In this document: in pieces, positions 23,760-35,769 of the stretch
How the letters are laid out: the number at the start of each line of letters is the position of its first letter
Numbering within the stretch: position 1 is the first letter of the stretch
Source: Paraescarpia echinospica
Taxonomy: Eukaryota; Annelida; Polychaeta; Sabellida; Siboglinidae
Reading direction: 5' to 3'
Length of the DNA: 64,000 bases
Assembly (NCBI GenBank): GCA_020002185.1
Contig: CM034544.1
Span: forward strand, 32,959,024-33,023,023
Position numbers and translations under genes: made by a program
Notes under the pieces: model-generated
What the model was told of the DNA's origin: nothing
Database searches by the model: none
What the model saw: the letters and a program-made list of their open reading frames with translations, nothing else

Positions 23760-24120
23760 ACTATGTTGCTTTTTGGTAATGAATACATTTTGCAAATACA
23801 TCTAGCCATGAGACTAGAGAACGTGTTGGAAACCTGTGTGTTACCCGCCTGTGTATACGAGCTGGGAACACTGGCACCGACAGAGACAGGAGGAGAAGCT
23901 ACCAGTGGCAGACAACTAGGTGTGAAGACAGCCTGGTGCAACAAGCAGATAGAAGGAAGACAGGGCAACTGAGAGAAGTGACTGGAAGAAGAAGCTGAAG
24001 GTAGTCAGAGGCTGACTGAGATGGGCAGGACACATGGAGAGAACGAATGAGGAGATACTGACCAAGAGCATGAAGACAGAAGTAGGTGGTAGAAAGAGAA
24101 GGCCAATGTGAAGACATTGG
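23760..24120 (+). mobile_element. Decayed LINE RT C-terminal fragment
   Basis: With frameshifts, the plus strand reads VLETCVLPACVYELGTLAPT, matching the TCVLPxxxYGxETW block of non-LTR reverse transcriptases. A RWAGH-like block (ATGGGCAGGACACATGG) and a basic tail follow. It is a dead fragment, duplicated at 41589-41949. Confidence 0.5.
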
Positions 24121-24123
24121 GAG

Positions 24124-24480
24124 AGACCCGACAAAGACACGAGAGTGAAAACACTGACAGAGTCAAGAGAGACCCTACAAAGACACGAGAATGAAGACAC
24201 TGACAGAGACAAAGTCAAGAGATCCTACAAAGACACGAGACTGAAAACACTGACAGAGTCGAGAGAGACCCTACAAAGACACGAGAGTGAAGACACCGAC
24301 AGAGTCAAGAGAGACCCTACAAAGACACGAGAATGAAGACACTGACAGAGTCAAGAGAGACCCTACAAAGACACGAGAGTGAAGACACTGACAGAGTCAA
24401 GAGAGACCCTACAATGACCTGAGAATGAAGACATTGACAGATAGAGTCAAGAGAGACCGTACAAAGACACAAGTGGGAGA
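24124..24480. repeat. 46 bp minisatellite
   Basis: Seven to eight copies of a 46 bp unit containing ACCCTACAAAGACACGAGA and ACTGACAGAGTCAAGAGAG. It directly follows the LINE fragment, whose sequence merges into the first unit. Second copy at 41953-42309. Confidence 0.9.
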
Positions 24481-24537
24481 AAATTGCAGAATACTGGTAG
24501 TATTGGAGAAATATTGTAGATAGGGCAAACAGACCAA

Positions 24538-24581
24538 ATGATGCAGCACCCACCATTCTTGAATGGTGGGTGCTGCATCAT
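24538..24581. repeat. Perfect 21 bp hairpin
   Basis: Two perfect complementary 21 bp arms around a TT loop; the arm core is GCAGCACCCACCATTC. It is duplicated at 42367-42410. The stem is long enough to block polymerases or to be bound as double-stranded RNA if transcribed. No function can be assigned. Confidence 0.9.
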
Positions 24582-24771
24582 CTCTCTTTAATCAGGCTTT
24601 TTCGTAATTTATTGTATTTTTAAATACATACATATACATCTTAACGTTGTATATGGCCTACATAATAATCGAAATGTGTAGTTGTGTTAGCATATGTAAC
24701 CCATGTATTGTAATATTATAACGACAACGTGTATTCTTACATTATGTTTTAGTTTGTAAACACCCCTGAAT

Positions 24772-24820
24772 CTGCTTTGTAGAGATATGTGGTATATAAA
24801 TAAATTTGATTTGAATAACA
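24772..24820 (+). mobile_element. LINE 3' tail signature
   Basis: TTTGTAGAGATATGTGGTATATAAATAAATTTGATTTG resembles the terminal stem and tail common to CR1/L2-type LINEs in animals. It lies downstream of, and in the same orientation as, the RT fragment at 23760, so both may come from one insertion. Second copy at 42601-42649. Confidence 0.5.
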
Positions 24821-26747
24821 GAATATATGGGCAGTGACCTTGCTATTAACAATGACATTTAACAAGATGTTCTTCATAACATGCTTGAAGGTACCGGGTA
24901 GATGGCTTCTTGTGTTATTAACCAAAAATAGTGGACTGTTTACCTCGTTTGAATGCATTAGATGCTGACGCACCTTGTTGCTGTTGCCGTGTACAGCCCG
25001 TTGCTAGGATACGACACCAGATATCACATAATTGCTAATGATCCCAATGAAAGTGTACTACAGTGATCTCAGCCAATCAGGATCAGCCTTGAAGTAGACA
25101 CAAAATAGCTGGAGTGGAACCATTCACACTGTGTTAAAATAATAATCATATTCCAGTTAATTAAATCACAGCTGCCAGTTAAAAGAATCAGTTACAATTT
25201 CAAAATATTTTTTTTTAACTATTGGTCAGTGTTTCACGCCAAAACTGATGCAATGAGCAGTAACATGTTAAACAATATATACAACGGAAAACATTACTGA
25301 ATGTAGCCATTGCAGTGTCAACAGTCTTTGTATGATCTCACTAAGGTGATATTTTTTGTTTTGAAATACTAAACCACAAAATGTTGGTGCCTCTAAAAGT
25401 TGAATAGTTCAGTATGGACAAAATAAAACTAAATTATTACATATATTCATTATTAATTAACATATATTAACAAAATTAATTAGTTAATGGCGACAAACCA
25501 GTTCACATTATTAATTATGATGCTCAATAATTCTAGAAATGTATATTTTGTGGCAGTATATACTGGGGTCATTACTTACATGCAGTCGCATGTTATCTTG
25601 TATTTTGGAGAAACTATTTTAATCATGACTGCATTTTTCCATTTTACCTGCAAACTGGTTTGTAGTGACACATTTTGTTTATCAAGTTGTCTGCTGTTAT
25701 CCTGCAAAACAAATCATTAATGTAAACAAACACATGTTGCTATATAAGTACATGTATAATGGAGGAGTGGTTATATAAACAACATCTTCTCTCATAAACA
25801 TTACTGACTTTTATTTAGATTTAGCAGTCACTGTCACCAAATATCATGTCATCTGACCTATACTTAGTACAGTCACTACACAACAATGTCACCAAATATG
25901 ACGTCATCTGTATTACCGTTTGTTAGTAGGTGCATAGAGCTATTTCAACATGGCTGTAAAAATACTAATGAATACACATATTCACCTCATTATTAGTTAC
26001 ATATCCACAATCACTTAGTGATGTGATTTGTCACTAACTAAGTAGGTGACATTGGCTGGCAAGACTAACTTGAGTGTCACCAACCAGCAATGACACCAAC
26101 TGACATGTCACCATCCAGTGATAACGCAATGTCCATGTCACGAAATAAATTATATCAAGTGATGATAACAACAAATAAACTAACACGATCAATTGATGTC
26201 GTTCAATGACATGTCACTAGTGATTAGTGACACATACACCAGTAACTGGTGACACATCGCCAGCATGTCAGTTAATGTGTTACCACATAATGATGGCAAC
26301 GACAACGTTTTCTTGCATAATGACATGAAATAGTCATTCTTCTAGACACGCTAAACATGTTGACAGTGACATGAATTGACATGCTTGTGTCATCAATTAT
26401 GATATTGTCTTGATGTGTCACCAAATAAGATCCGTGTCACCGAACGTTGCCGATAGCAACAGCTCCCTGGTGACTGAGGTCAGTGAGCTATATCCTGGTC
26501 AGTGGATGACTTTACCAGTCATTGGCATGTCACGATGAGTTAGTGTCAAATCACAGGTGTAACTATCATCACATGACTGGTGTAGCTGCAATGTTCGCTG
26601 GTCAGTCACATGGTGCGACAGTGTTACTGTCACATAAACAACCTTGACTTGAAAAGTTCAAAGTGCCACTGTAATAAATTGTCACCAAATCAACATTTGA
26701 TAATGTCATGTGTATTGTCTTCGCTGTGAGAAATCAGCTACATGTGA
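24821..26747. other. Stretch downstream of the glypican 3' exon (copy A1)
   Basis: AT-rich sequence, likely 3' UTR or intergenic on the minus strand. From about 25830 to 26660 it is unusually rich in GTGAC, GTCAC and TGACA words (CACCAACTGACATGTCACCA and similar) without a fixed period. No RNA gene or ORF of note. Confidence 0.5.
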
Positions 26748-29700
26748 TCAGTGGCTGCAAGCACAGACCACCAGCAATACTATCGTCACAACAGGAAGTG
26801 TGTACAGCACATGTGCAGACCGTGCGCTGCTGTGTGTGTTGTCTTCGCGTGGATACTCTGCCCTGGGGGGCTTGTGAGTGCGCACTACCACTGGTTTGCG
26901 AGTTGTCTGTGTGAATGAGATGTCAGGGTCAACTATCCTGTAACCGTCTCCACTGCCACTCCCTGACCCACTCCCACTCATGTCATCTTCCTCCATGTCC
27001 TCTCTCCCATCAGCTGCAACAGGAAGTGCCATCATCAAAACAACAGGAAGTAACACCATCGTAACAACACAAAGTGACGTCATCGCAACAACAGGAAGTG
27101 ACGTCATCAGGAGTGGAACTACAATAGATTTTACATAAGCGACCATTATATCCTATCTTGTGCTGCGTGGATAATTTATTTATAGATTTTCTTTAAAAGG
27201 AGGTAGTATGCTCTTATTATTTTATTTATTATTTAATATAATGTTCTTACGACTATGATAACTATGTTGAAGGTATACTTAAGGTAATACAATTATATTT
27301 AGTAAGCCCCTAACAACATTCACAATTTGGAAGATATGCCCCGGAGCATGTTCAAATGGTAAACAAAACATCCAGTTTCAAAACATTATTGGCAATAATG
27401 TTGCAGCAGGATGAGTGAACCAAAAACCCTTTGAAGTTCAACAATTTCCCATTTTCCCACTTCCAACACAGCAGACATCTTGTTACAAATTACAACGCTG
27501 GCTAATTCCGGGTAGTGGAACAGACTGCCTCCATGTAAAAGTTGTTGGTTCTTCCTCACTAGCGCCTACGTAGAAGATCCCACGCAGGTTATGGACTCAC
27601 TCTAGATAAGGACACTTTAAAAGAACCCTCAGTGCAATACCCTAGTAGGAATTTACTGAGTAATAAATCCAGATAAAATCAAAAGATAACAAGTGGAGCA
27701 GTGTTCTTAGAAAGGTTCCAAATGAACCATTACATACATGTATCGATCCAGTCGACATCCAGGCCATTGTGAGCGTTATTGAGTTTGTTTGTGATGAGTT
27801 TCAGTCTCAATATCTGTTGGTTTGCCACAAAGTTCGGTCGTCGGATGTCCACGTCTACTTCGGGGTTACTCAGCTGATTCACAGCGCCATCTGCCATCAC
27901 TTCTGGGAGGTACCTGGTTGCGAGAAACAAATACATTGGTTAGGAATTTGAGAGTTCCTATGCCTTACAGTACAATGTAGAAATAGTATTCCTGTTACCC
28001 AACCGATCTTTTTAAATGTAACTGACCTTAGAAGTTCTTAAATCATAACAAGAAAAATACATCACTTAATTGCGACTCTATAAAAACAGATATATAAATA
28101 CAAACCTCTGCTGCCCAGCTCAATCTTTAGCTGTCAAAATACAGAAAATGTAGTTAACCAAAGGATACTCAAATGCCTACCTACTCTAAAATATCCCCAA
28201 GGAAAAAATATAAGAAAGAAAACCTGCATGATCTACTTATATATCAGAGCATTGTAAACGAAAACATAAATATTTTGACAGAGTTTTACCCGTCAAGAAA
28301 CTGAAGTTTTATCATCGATTAGGACAGAAATCAAAGAAGCAATCAACGTCCATAAAATGAATCTTGCCCTGAACAGAGATATCAGACAGGAGCTCCCACC
28401 AGTCCTTCTCCAGCTTGTGTCACATGACAGACATCATGTGACACACATGTTGCAAAGCCAGGCCACCAACGAAGATGGAGAGATTCAGTCTAATTACTCG
28501 AAGACAGAACTAGCTTTGTAAGAGGTAAAAACTATGTCAAAACAGTACAAGTGACAAGAGCTTTACTTGTGAATCACAGTACGCCTCCCCTACGGTTACC
28601 TGTCATTCATACAGCTTTCTACGCAAATGTCCTATATATATATATATATATGACTTGCACAGCAAAATAACACTAAGTAAAAAAATAGTGAAATTGAGTT
28701 TTGTGCCTTTATTGATTTTTGTACAGGTCATAAGTTTTAAAATGATGTCTGAGTTGTTGAAACATCTTCAATAGTTTTTGATCTACTATTAAATGGGAAC
28801 AAACTTAACACAAGCAACATTTTGAGAAACAAGGTACTTTTGACTCATTACATTCATTGTTTCTTCATCTATGGGATCATAAATGTATATTTTATTACTT
28901 TTCAACTGGATGTTGAAAGATGGGATCGTAAGGGAAGCATACCCAAAATCACACATTGATATAAAACATTACCATTAGGAGTCATACTTTGAAAAAGGTC
29001 AGAAAAAACATATTATGCACACCACAGCGCTACTTGTGGAAGCGTTGTCTATAAATAATCTATGCAATGTTGGTCTCTGGATACAAACCAAGGGGAAATC
29101 ATACATTTGATTGGCAAAAAACCTTGTAATTGTGTATTTGGTGCCTTCAAGATGAATGAATGCAGGAAACCGAACCCACCTCAATTAATGAATTATTACA
29201 GATATTGTTATAAATATATAATGATTATTTTACTGTGATGTGTTCACATGCATGCATTTCTGATATATATGTATATATTTAAATTATATAGTTTTCAGGT
29301 CCTGTTTAACAAAAGTATCATTTTTTTATCAACAAATTCAAAGTGAAATATCATGAGAGAAAAGTGCTGATAAGCACTGGCAAATAATAATTCTGCTATT
29401 GATGTCTGAAAATTAAAAGCTGTCCAAGTATCTTCATGGCCTGAAATAAATGCCTAAGCCTAAAACCCCAACTTTAACCATATCCTGGTAGACCTTTGTG
29501 TCCGACTCTAATGAACATGCACCATTGTGCTAAATATCACCCACAAAACACCTAAGACACAGTACCCAGGGGCTTAACCAAAGACACAATACCTAGGGAC
29601 TTAACCAAAGACACAGTACCCAGGGACTTAACCAAAGAGCTGTCTGTCTGCCCATCTTCAAGATTGCCAAGTTGAGTAATTACAACTGATAAGATAAGTG

Positions 29701-30377
29701 GAATTTAGAGGGGGCCAGCTGGCCACTAGATTAACCAATAGTTCCAAGTCTAGGGGTCCACATTAATGACTATCATTGGCTCAACTGGTAGTGAAACAAA
29801 TCAAATGGATCAATATTAACTAAATAAATGGTTCAAATGACACAGGTCTGTCATTGAAAAAACTAAACTGGCCAATAATGGCTGTGATTGACGTGAATGA
29901 CTTCTACGCAAGCCATTCACGCTAAAATGCACACTTTTGATTAATTCAAGTCTGACAAAAATGATTTCTGGCTAAGGGCATGACTCCAATGAATATGAAC
30001 AAAACCATTGCCCCCAACAACTCGGCAGACTGCTAAACATTATTTAAAACATGGCTGTACCTGGACTTTCCGAGGCCATTCCAGCAGTTTGCGATGTCCA
30101 CTAGGGGTGCTGCGATGCCGTTGCAGACGCTGTGAGACATAGACTTCCAGAAGTCCTTGGATACCTCCACCTTCTGGCGGATGTCTCGTACCAGGCGGTC
30201 CAGGCTGGTGCCGTACGCAGTTGTTGGACGCACGTACGGCTTCTGACTGAACTTCCAGTCATACTCATAGGGCACCCTAGACGACCGACTACTGCTGCCA
30301 CTGCTGCCCTCTGGTGGCTGCGACCCTGTTGACCTTTTGTCTCTGGATAACTGTGGGCGGCCGCAACCTTGAAACAC
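26748..30377 (-). pseudogene. Duplicated 3' part of glypican (three exons, copy A1)
   Basis: Exons at 30061-30377, 27738-27913 and 26748-27013 are near-identical to those of the gene at 44598-48227, with intact splice sites and reading frame. They encode VFQGCG to [13 protein letters not shown] to DVDWID, and the Ser-Gly repeat plus GPI signal. No upstream glypican exon precedes them, because the sequence enters gap 1 and then the ULP1 gene on the other strand. It is therefore an incomplete extra copy or an assembly artefact, not a second functional glypican. A G/A difference at 30107 in an otherwise identical exon is one of few differences. Confidence 0.75.
29610..29985. repeat. Dispersed repeat beside a glypican exon (copy A1)
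   Basis: Shares with 54960-55338 the blocks CACATTAATGACTATC, GGCCAATAATGGCTGTGATT and AAGCCATTC, at perhaps 75-80% identity. It lies in the intron about 75 bp downstream of an exon donor. Also at 47460-47835. Confidence 0.75.
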
Positions 30378-30642
30378 CTGCAAAATATAATATTACAGAT
30401 GACGTGTGTGACAGGTGAATGTTGTGGTCAGTGAGGTGTCATTAAGTGTCACGTGACAGGATATTAGATTATCAATTTGGTAAGTTGTATCAAGTGGAAT
30501 CTTGTCAATCTGGACACTTTGGTCCAATGTGTACTTGCTTCTGGCCAGATTAACAAGTTATCCAGATAAACAAATCATCCACATAATGGTGTAAATGTGA
30601 CTTATCCTAAGTAGAATTTAGTAATTGCATTGCTGTGAAGTG

Positions 30643-31642
30643 NNNNNNNNNNNNNNNNNNNNNNNNNNNNNNNNNNNNNNNNNNNNNNNNNNNNNNNNNN
30701 NNNNNNNNNNNNNNNNNNNNNNNNNNNNNNNNNNNNNNNNNNNNNNNNNNNNNNNNNNNNNNNNNNNNNNNNNNNNNNNNNNNNNNNNNNNNNNNNNNNN
30801 NNNNNNNNNNNNNNNNNNNNNNNNNNNNNNNNNNNNNNNNNNNNNNNNNNNNNNNNNNNNNNNNNNNNNNNNNNNNNNNNNNNNNNNNNNNNNNNNNNNN
30901 NNNNNNNNNNNNNNNNNNNNNNNNNNNNNNNNNNNNNNNNNNNNNNNNNNNNNNNNNNNNNNNNNNNNNNNNNNNNNNNNNNNNNNNNNNNNNNNNNNNN
31001 NNNNNNNNNNNNNNNNNNNNNNNNNNNNNNNNNNNNNNNNNNNNNNNNNNNNNNNNNNNNNNNNNNNNNNNNNNNNNNNNNNNNNNNNNNNNNNNNNNNN
31101 NNNNNNNNNNNNNNNNNNNNNNNNNNNNNNNNNNNNNNNNNNNNNNNNNNNNNNNNNNNNNNNNNNNNNNNNNNNNNNNNNNNNNNNNNNNNNNNNNNNN
31201 NNNNNNNNNNNNNNNNNNNNNNNNNNNNNNNNNNNNNNNNNNNNNNNNNNNNNNNNNNNNNNNNNNNNNNNNNNNNNNNNNNNNNNNNNNNNNNNNNNNN
31301 NNNNNNNNNNNNNNNNNNNNNNNNNNNNNNNNNNNNNNNNNNNNNNNNNNNNNNNNNNNNNNNNNNNNNNNNNNNNNNNNNNNNNNNNNNNNNNNNNNNN
31401 NNNNNNNNNNNNNNNNNNNNNNNNNNNNNNNNNNNNNNNNNNNNNNNNNNNNNNNNNNNNNNNNNNNNNNNNNNNNNNNNNNNNNNNNNNNNNNNNNNNN
31501 NNNNNNNNNNNNNNNNNNNNNNNNNNNNNNNNNNNNNNNNNNNNNNNNNNNNNNNNNNNNNNNNNNNNNNNNNNNNNNNNNNNNNNNNNNNNNNNNNNNN
31601 NNNNNNNNNNNNNNNNNNNNNNNNNNNNNNNNNNNNNNNNNN
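30643..31642. other. Assembly gap 1 (1,000 N)
   Basis: Exactly 1,000 N. It is flanked on the left by the abrupt end of copy A1 and on the right by a 27 bp tandem array. Real size and content are unknown, and long open frames reading through it are artefacts. Confidence 1.
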
Positions 31643-32345
31643 CAGTCTTCTTTCCACACAGACTCCACACAGTCTTCCTGCATCACAGACTCCACACAGT
31701 CTTCTTTCTACACAGACTCCACACAGTCTTCCAGCATCACGGACTCCACACAGTCTTCCTGCATCACAGACTCCACACAGTCTTCTTTCCACACAGACTC
31801 CACACACTCTTCTTTCCACACAGACTCCACACAGTCTTCCTGCATCACAGACTCCACACAGTCTTCTTTCCACACAGACTCCACACAGTCTTCCTGCATC
31901 ACGGACTCCACACAGTCTTCTTTCCACACAGACTCCACACAGTCTTCCTGCACCACAGACTCCTCTGGGAGCCGGAAACACAGTCTTCTTTCCACACAGA
32001 CTCCACACAGTCTTCTTTCCACACAGACTCCACACAGTCTTCCTGCATCACGGACTCCACACAGTCTTCTTTCCACACAGACTCCACACAGTCTTCTTTC
32101 CACACAGACTCCACACAGTCTTCCTGCATCACAGACTCCACACAGTCTTCCTGCATCACAGACTCCACACAGTCTTCTTTCCACACAGACTCCACACACT
32201 CTTCTTTCCACACAGACTCCACACAGTCTTCCTGCATCACAGACTCCACACAGTCTTCTTTCCACACAGACTCCACACAGTCTTCTTTCCACACAGACTC
32301 CACACAGTCTTCCTGCATCACAGACTCCACACAGTCTTCCTGCTA
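31643..32345. repeat. 27 bp minisatellite, in frame with the ULP1 exon
   Basis: About 25 units of 27 bp, in two main variants: CACAGTCTTCCTGCATCACA and CACAGTCTTCTTTCCACACA, each followed by GACTCCA. Because 27 is divisible by three, frames stay open. The one that continues into the ULP1 exon reads TPHSLPASQ or TPHSLLSTQ per unit and ends TPHSLPAK before VTVGG. The array starts at gap 1, so its full length is hidden. It may be coding, or intronic with an acceptor at its end. Confidence 0.9.
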
Positions 32346-32368
32346 AGGTGACAGTTGGTGGCATCAGC

Positions 32369-32486
32369 ATGACATCAAAAGACTTGATCACCCTTTCACC
32401 AGGGGAATGGCTAAATGACCAAGTATGTTATTTTCTTCAAAAACGTGCATGTATATATATACATACATCTCTCGCACACGCACACA

Positions 32487-32542
<56 letters not shown>

Positions 32543-34804
32543 TATACACATATGTTCAAAAGGTTGAATAGGTTGAGTGCATTTACACTGTATTAACAGG
32601 CAATATAAACATGATAGTTTTTTTGACATAGAGTTCTTTCATTATTCATAAACACCATTATGGTGATATGTCCACCTACCTTATTGGGTGTGGCTAAATT
32701 TCTAAAGTAAGTTTGTCTAATGTCTAATTAAATATATTGAAAGTGACAATTGATTGTTACAGGTAATACATGCATATCTTGGCAAGCTCTCCACAGAAAA
32801 CAGTGATGTTTACATACTACCCTGTTTTTTGGCAATATTGCTGGATATGGGTCAGTTCACGACATGGCTGTTTGACCAGGTTAGTAGTTGTTCATGAGAC
32901 TAGAACGTAACCTGTCACAGTAAAAATCTGTCATGCACAAAACCCATGACCAAGAATGATACAAAGTTACTGACGTCATTATTATTTATTCTATCAAATG
33001 CATATGAAGTGCTAATATGTGACATAATAATTGTAAAACAAAACTAAACATATGACAATAACATACTGTTAGGGGCTAAGTTCATTATGGATTTTGTCCA
33101 TGACATGCTATGTCCATGACGGGAATTATGTCCATGTGGAGGTTTTCCGTGAGCATTATTTCCAATCAATTCACACACAAGAAATAGTATAGATATAGTA
33201 TGATGTGATGAACTGTAACAAAAATGTAAGCTGGTGTTGAACTAAACTGCCAGAAGTCAAAATAATGGAACACCATGTAGAAACTATAAATAACACACAT
33301 TTTATTTAAAATATAATCAAAAATACTAATATATTTGATTATCTGTAAATTATTTAACTATGTTATTTGTAGCTTAGGCTAATAAATGTCTTAATATTAT
33401 ATTATTCAGTTTCGACCACCTGTACATTGTTGAGTGAGTTAGTCTGATTTTGTTCACTGTGATATCCTTACACTTATTGGTTTTTTTTACAAGCAGTAAT
33501 GTGTGTTACTTTGTTTCCATAGATATGCTTTGCCAACTACCATTGGATCATGCTGCCCATCTGCCACCAGAACCATTGGTTCCTGCTGGTGGCAAATGCA
33601 CAGGACAAGACAGTCGCAGTGCTGGACTCACTGCCACAGGAGACGAGACGAAACAAGTTTGTCGCCCTATGGCAGTAAGTATTACCAGTGTAACCATTCC
33701 TACTGCTTGTGTGCACTACAATCACTTTCTTATAGTTTCTAGCCCTATGTTGGTTAACAACTGCTATAACACCACTTACTGATTATGTGTGTCTTTACAC
33801 ATGTCCATGTTTTCATTGGTGTAGTAAAACAGTGGAGACAGGGCTTGTTGCCTACTGCAGTGTTTATGGTAACAAGCCTTTCAGTCATGCCTGCTGTTGG
33901 TTAGTGATATGTTTTATGCACGAGTATGTAAATTATTTTAACATGTGCCCCTGTAGTCAGACTATAGTTTCAATACAATTTGCAAATAATTGTGATATCT
34001 GGATAGTATGGATATTGTTTCTGCTAGGTCCGTTATTTTTAAGAGATGCCCGAATTAAGCTGCAAAATGACTGATAAGTATGAACGGATTTCTGTCCTTC
34101 TTCCAGGCAGTACACGCAAGCGAGAAATGCAAAGCTGGGCTTGCCATTGGAGACATGGACAGCCATAAACGTAAGATGTGGTCAGCAGGAAGACAGCCAC
34201 AGTTGTGGTGTGTTCACAATGATGGTGAGCATCATTTGAGAAACAATTAGGTCTTACCATTAATTGTAATTTAGGATATATTAAGACAATAAATTCCTGC
34301 CAATTTGAAAAAAAACAGCAAATGTGCCAATCCTCCACATGGTGCTATATACACAGAGACACAGTAGTCTGTTTCCTGGCATATTTCATGACATTTGCTA
34401 TGTTATATATTTGAACAGTTTTTCGCAATGCTGGTTACATAAAACGTCCCTCACTGATGTAGGAATGAAAACTTCACGATACACACTAATTGCCAGCTCA
34501 CTTACAGTAACATTGAACGTGTTATCACACTACCAAGTACCAAGTTGATTTGTGTAAAGTATTATATTTCACAGAAATAGCAAAGGAAAATTGTGACCTA
34601 TATCTATGTATGTTATTAAGGGATGATATGTTTTCAGATGAGTGTATTATTTATGTAAGGAAATGTTAACATTAATGTGTATCTGTATTCCAGTATGCAA
34701 AGGCCATCAGCGTTGGAGTACCACCTCACAAGATACGCCAATGCCATGTTGATGCTTTTAGAAAGGCAGTATTAGCAGAGTTCCTGCAATACAAGACACA
34801 GTAA
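32369..34804 (+). CDS. ULP1/SENP-type C48 cysteine protease domain, five exons
   Basis: Exons: up to 32422 (LSPGEWLNDQ), 32763-32879 (VIHAYLGKLS to WLFDQ), 33523-33674 (ICFANYHWIM to FVALWQ), 34107-34224 and 34694-34804 (TAA stop). All introns are GT-AG and phases agree. Catalytic residues of the family are all visible: His in NHWFLLVAN, Asp in VAVLDSLP, Gln in GQQEDSH and Cys in SCGVF. The LNDQVI block is the classic substrate-channel motif. From the in-frame ATG at 32369-32371 it is 183 aa, just the protease domain, but the frame is open upstream into the 27 bp array, so the true N-terminus is probably missing in gap 1. It would cleave SUMO or a similar modifier, and the exact modifier cannot be told. 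ULP1 genes are sometimes carried by transposons; I see no such structure here. Confidence 0.85.
32469..32541. repeat. CA microsatellite in ULP1 intron 1
   Basis: CGCACGCACG units pass into CA repeats within the first recognised ULP1 intron. Confidence 0.95.
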
Positions 34805-35039
34805 TGGCACATGCAGTCACTGACTATATACTTTAGTTTGTCATCTCACTATTTTAATCCCACCTCATTCTATTATTTGATGGCTCTTAGTGTAATTTAT
34901 TATTTAAATATATTATATATTATTTATATATGTTTTAGGTATAATGCCCTTATATTTAAATTGTTTATTAATTCAATGTACGATTCTTAGTTGTATTGTT
35001 TTTATTATATTTAACTTAATATTTTAATGATCTAACGAT

Positions 35040-35125
35040 ACAGGTTTGGTATTATGATTGTATTGTAAAGCGCCGTAGATTATGGCGCTATATAAATATC
35101 TTATTTTATTATTATTATTACAGTC
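35040..35125 (+). mobile_element. CR1/L2-type LINE 3' tail
   Basis: TTGTAAAGCGCCG, then GGCGCTATATAAATATC and an ATT repeat, is the short GCGC stem plus microsatellite tail typical of CR1/L2-like LINEs. It lies about 240 bp past the ULP1 stop codon. The 5' part of the element is not recognisable. Confidence 0.6.
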
Positions 35126-35769
35126 ATGCAGTCATGCTATATATGAATTAATGATTACTTGTGACAATGGTTTTATTTCTGAATAATTGAATTTTATATT
35201 ACTTGGCTGATTAAATATTATGATATACTTTATTTGTAGCAATGTTGTATTGCAAGCGAGTGCAGCGTTATATAACGGGCTACGTGGTTTGGTTCTTTGT
35301 AAATGTATGCCAATCATTTTAGTGTATTCCTGTTGTTTTATGTTACTTTGTTTAACGTAATAACAATCACAGCTTTAGTTTCATAAGGATCTCCTCAGTT
35401 TAATTTACATTACATTAGATTGCCCATAATGTGACGTAAATATGTATGACCAGAAAGGCTATGTTATCTACGAGTTAATAATTATTTGTAACAATAGTTT
35501 TATTTTTTAATAATTGCATTTGATCACTTGTCTGATGAAACATCACAGTATTATACAAAGGGCTAGTTTTTATCTGTGTAAATACATAATTTTTTACATT
35601 TTATATTTCATTTAATAATACTATTTGAACTGTTATGTCACACATAATTATACACGTTGACATGATAATAAATGTTTACTTATGTAAGTCGTGAATGCAT
35701 GACCCGTTTCCATAAATGTATTATTAAAGAATTGTTGAGTTACTCAGAGTTGCGTTGGGAAAAACTGTT
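35126..35769. other. AT-rich stretch, nothing recognised
   Basis: No ORF of note, RNA gene or repeat end. Contains two weak copies of an ATTACTTGTGACAATGG / ATTATTTGTAACAATAG segment about 330 bp apart. Confidence 0.4.

Larger units (their letters stand above)
19100..30642. repeat. Large duplication, copy A1
   Basis: About 11.5 kb nearly identical to 36929-48492. The offset is 17,829 up to about 25355 and 17,850 afterwards because of a 21 bp indel. Copy A1 starts inside hAT exon 1 and stops exactly at the first gap, so its true right end is unknown. Confidence 0.95.

Noticed and set aside
26748..30377. A second functional glypican gene
   Set aside because: Only the last three exons are present, near-identical to the contiguous gene, and they end at a scaffold gap.
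30602..32596. Very long ORFs crossing gap 1 on both strands
   Set aside because: They exist only because N runs contain no stop codons and the 27 bp array is a multiple of three. Only the part from the ULP1 exon is supported.
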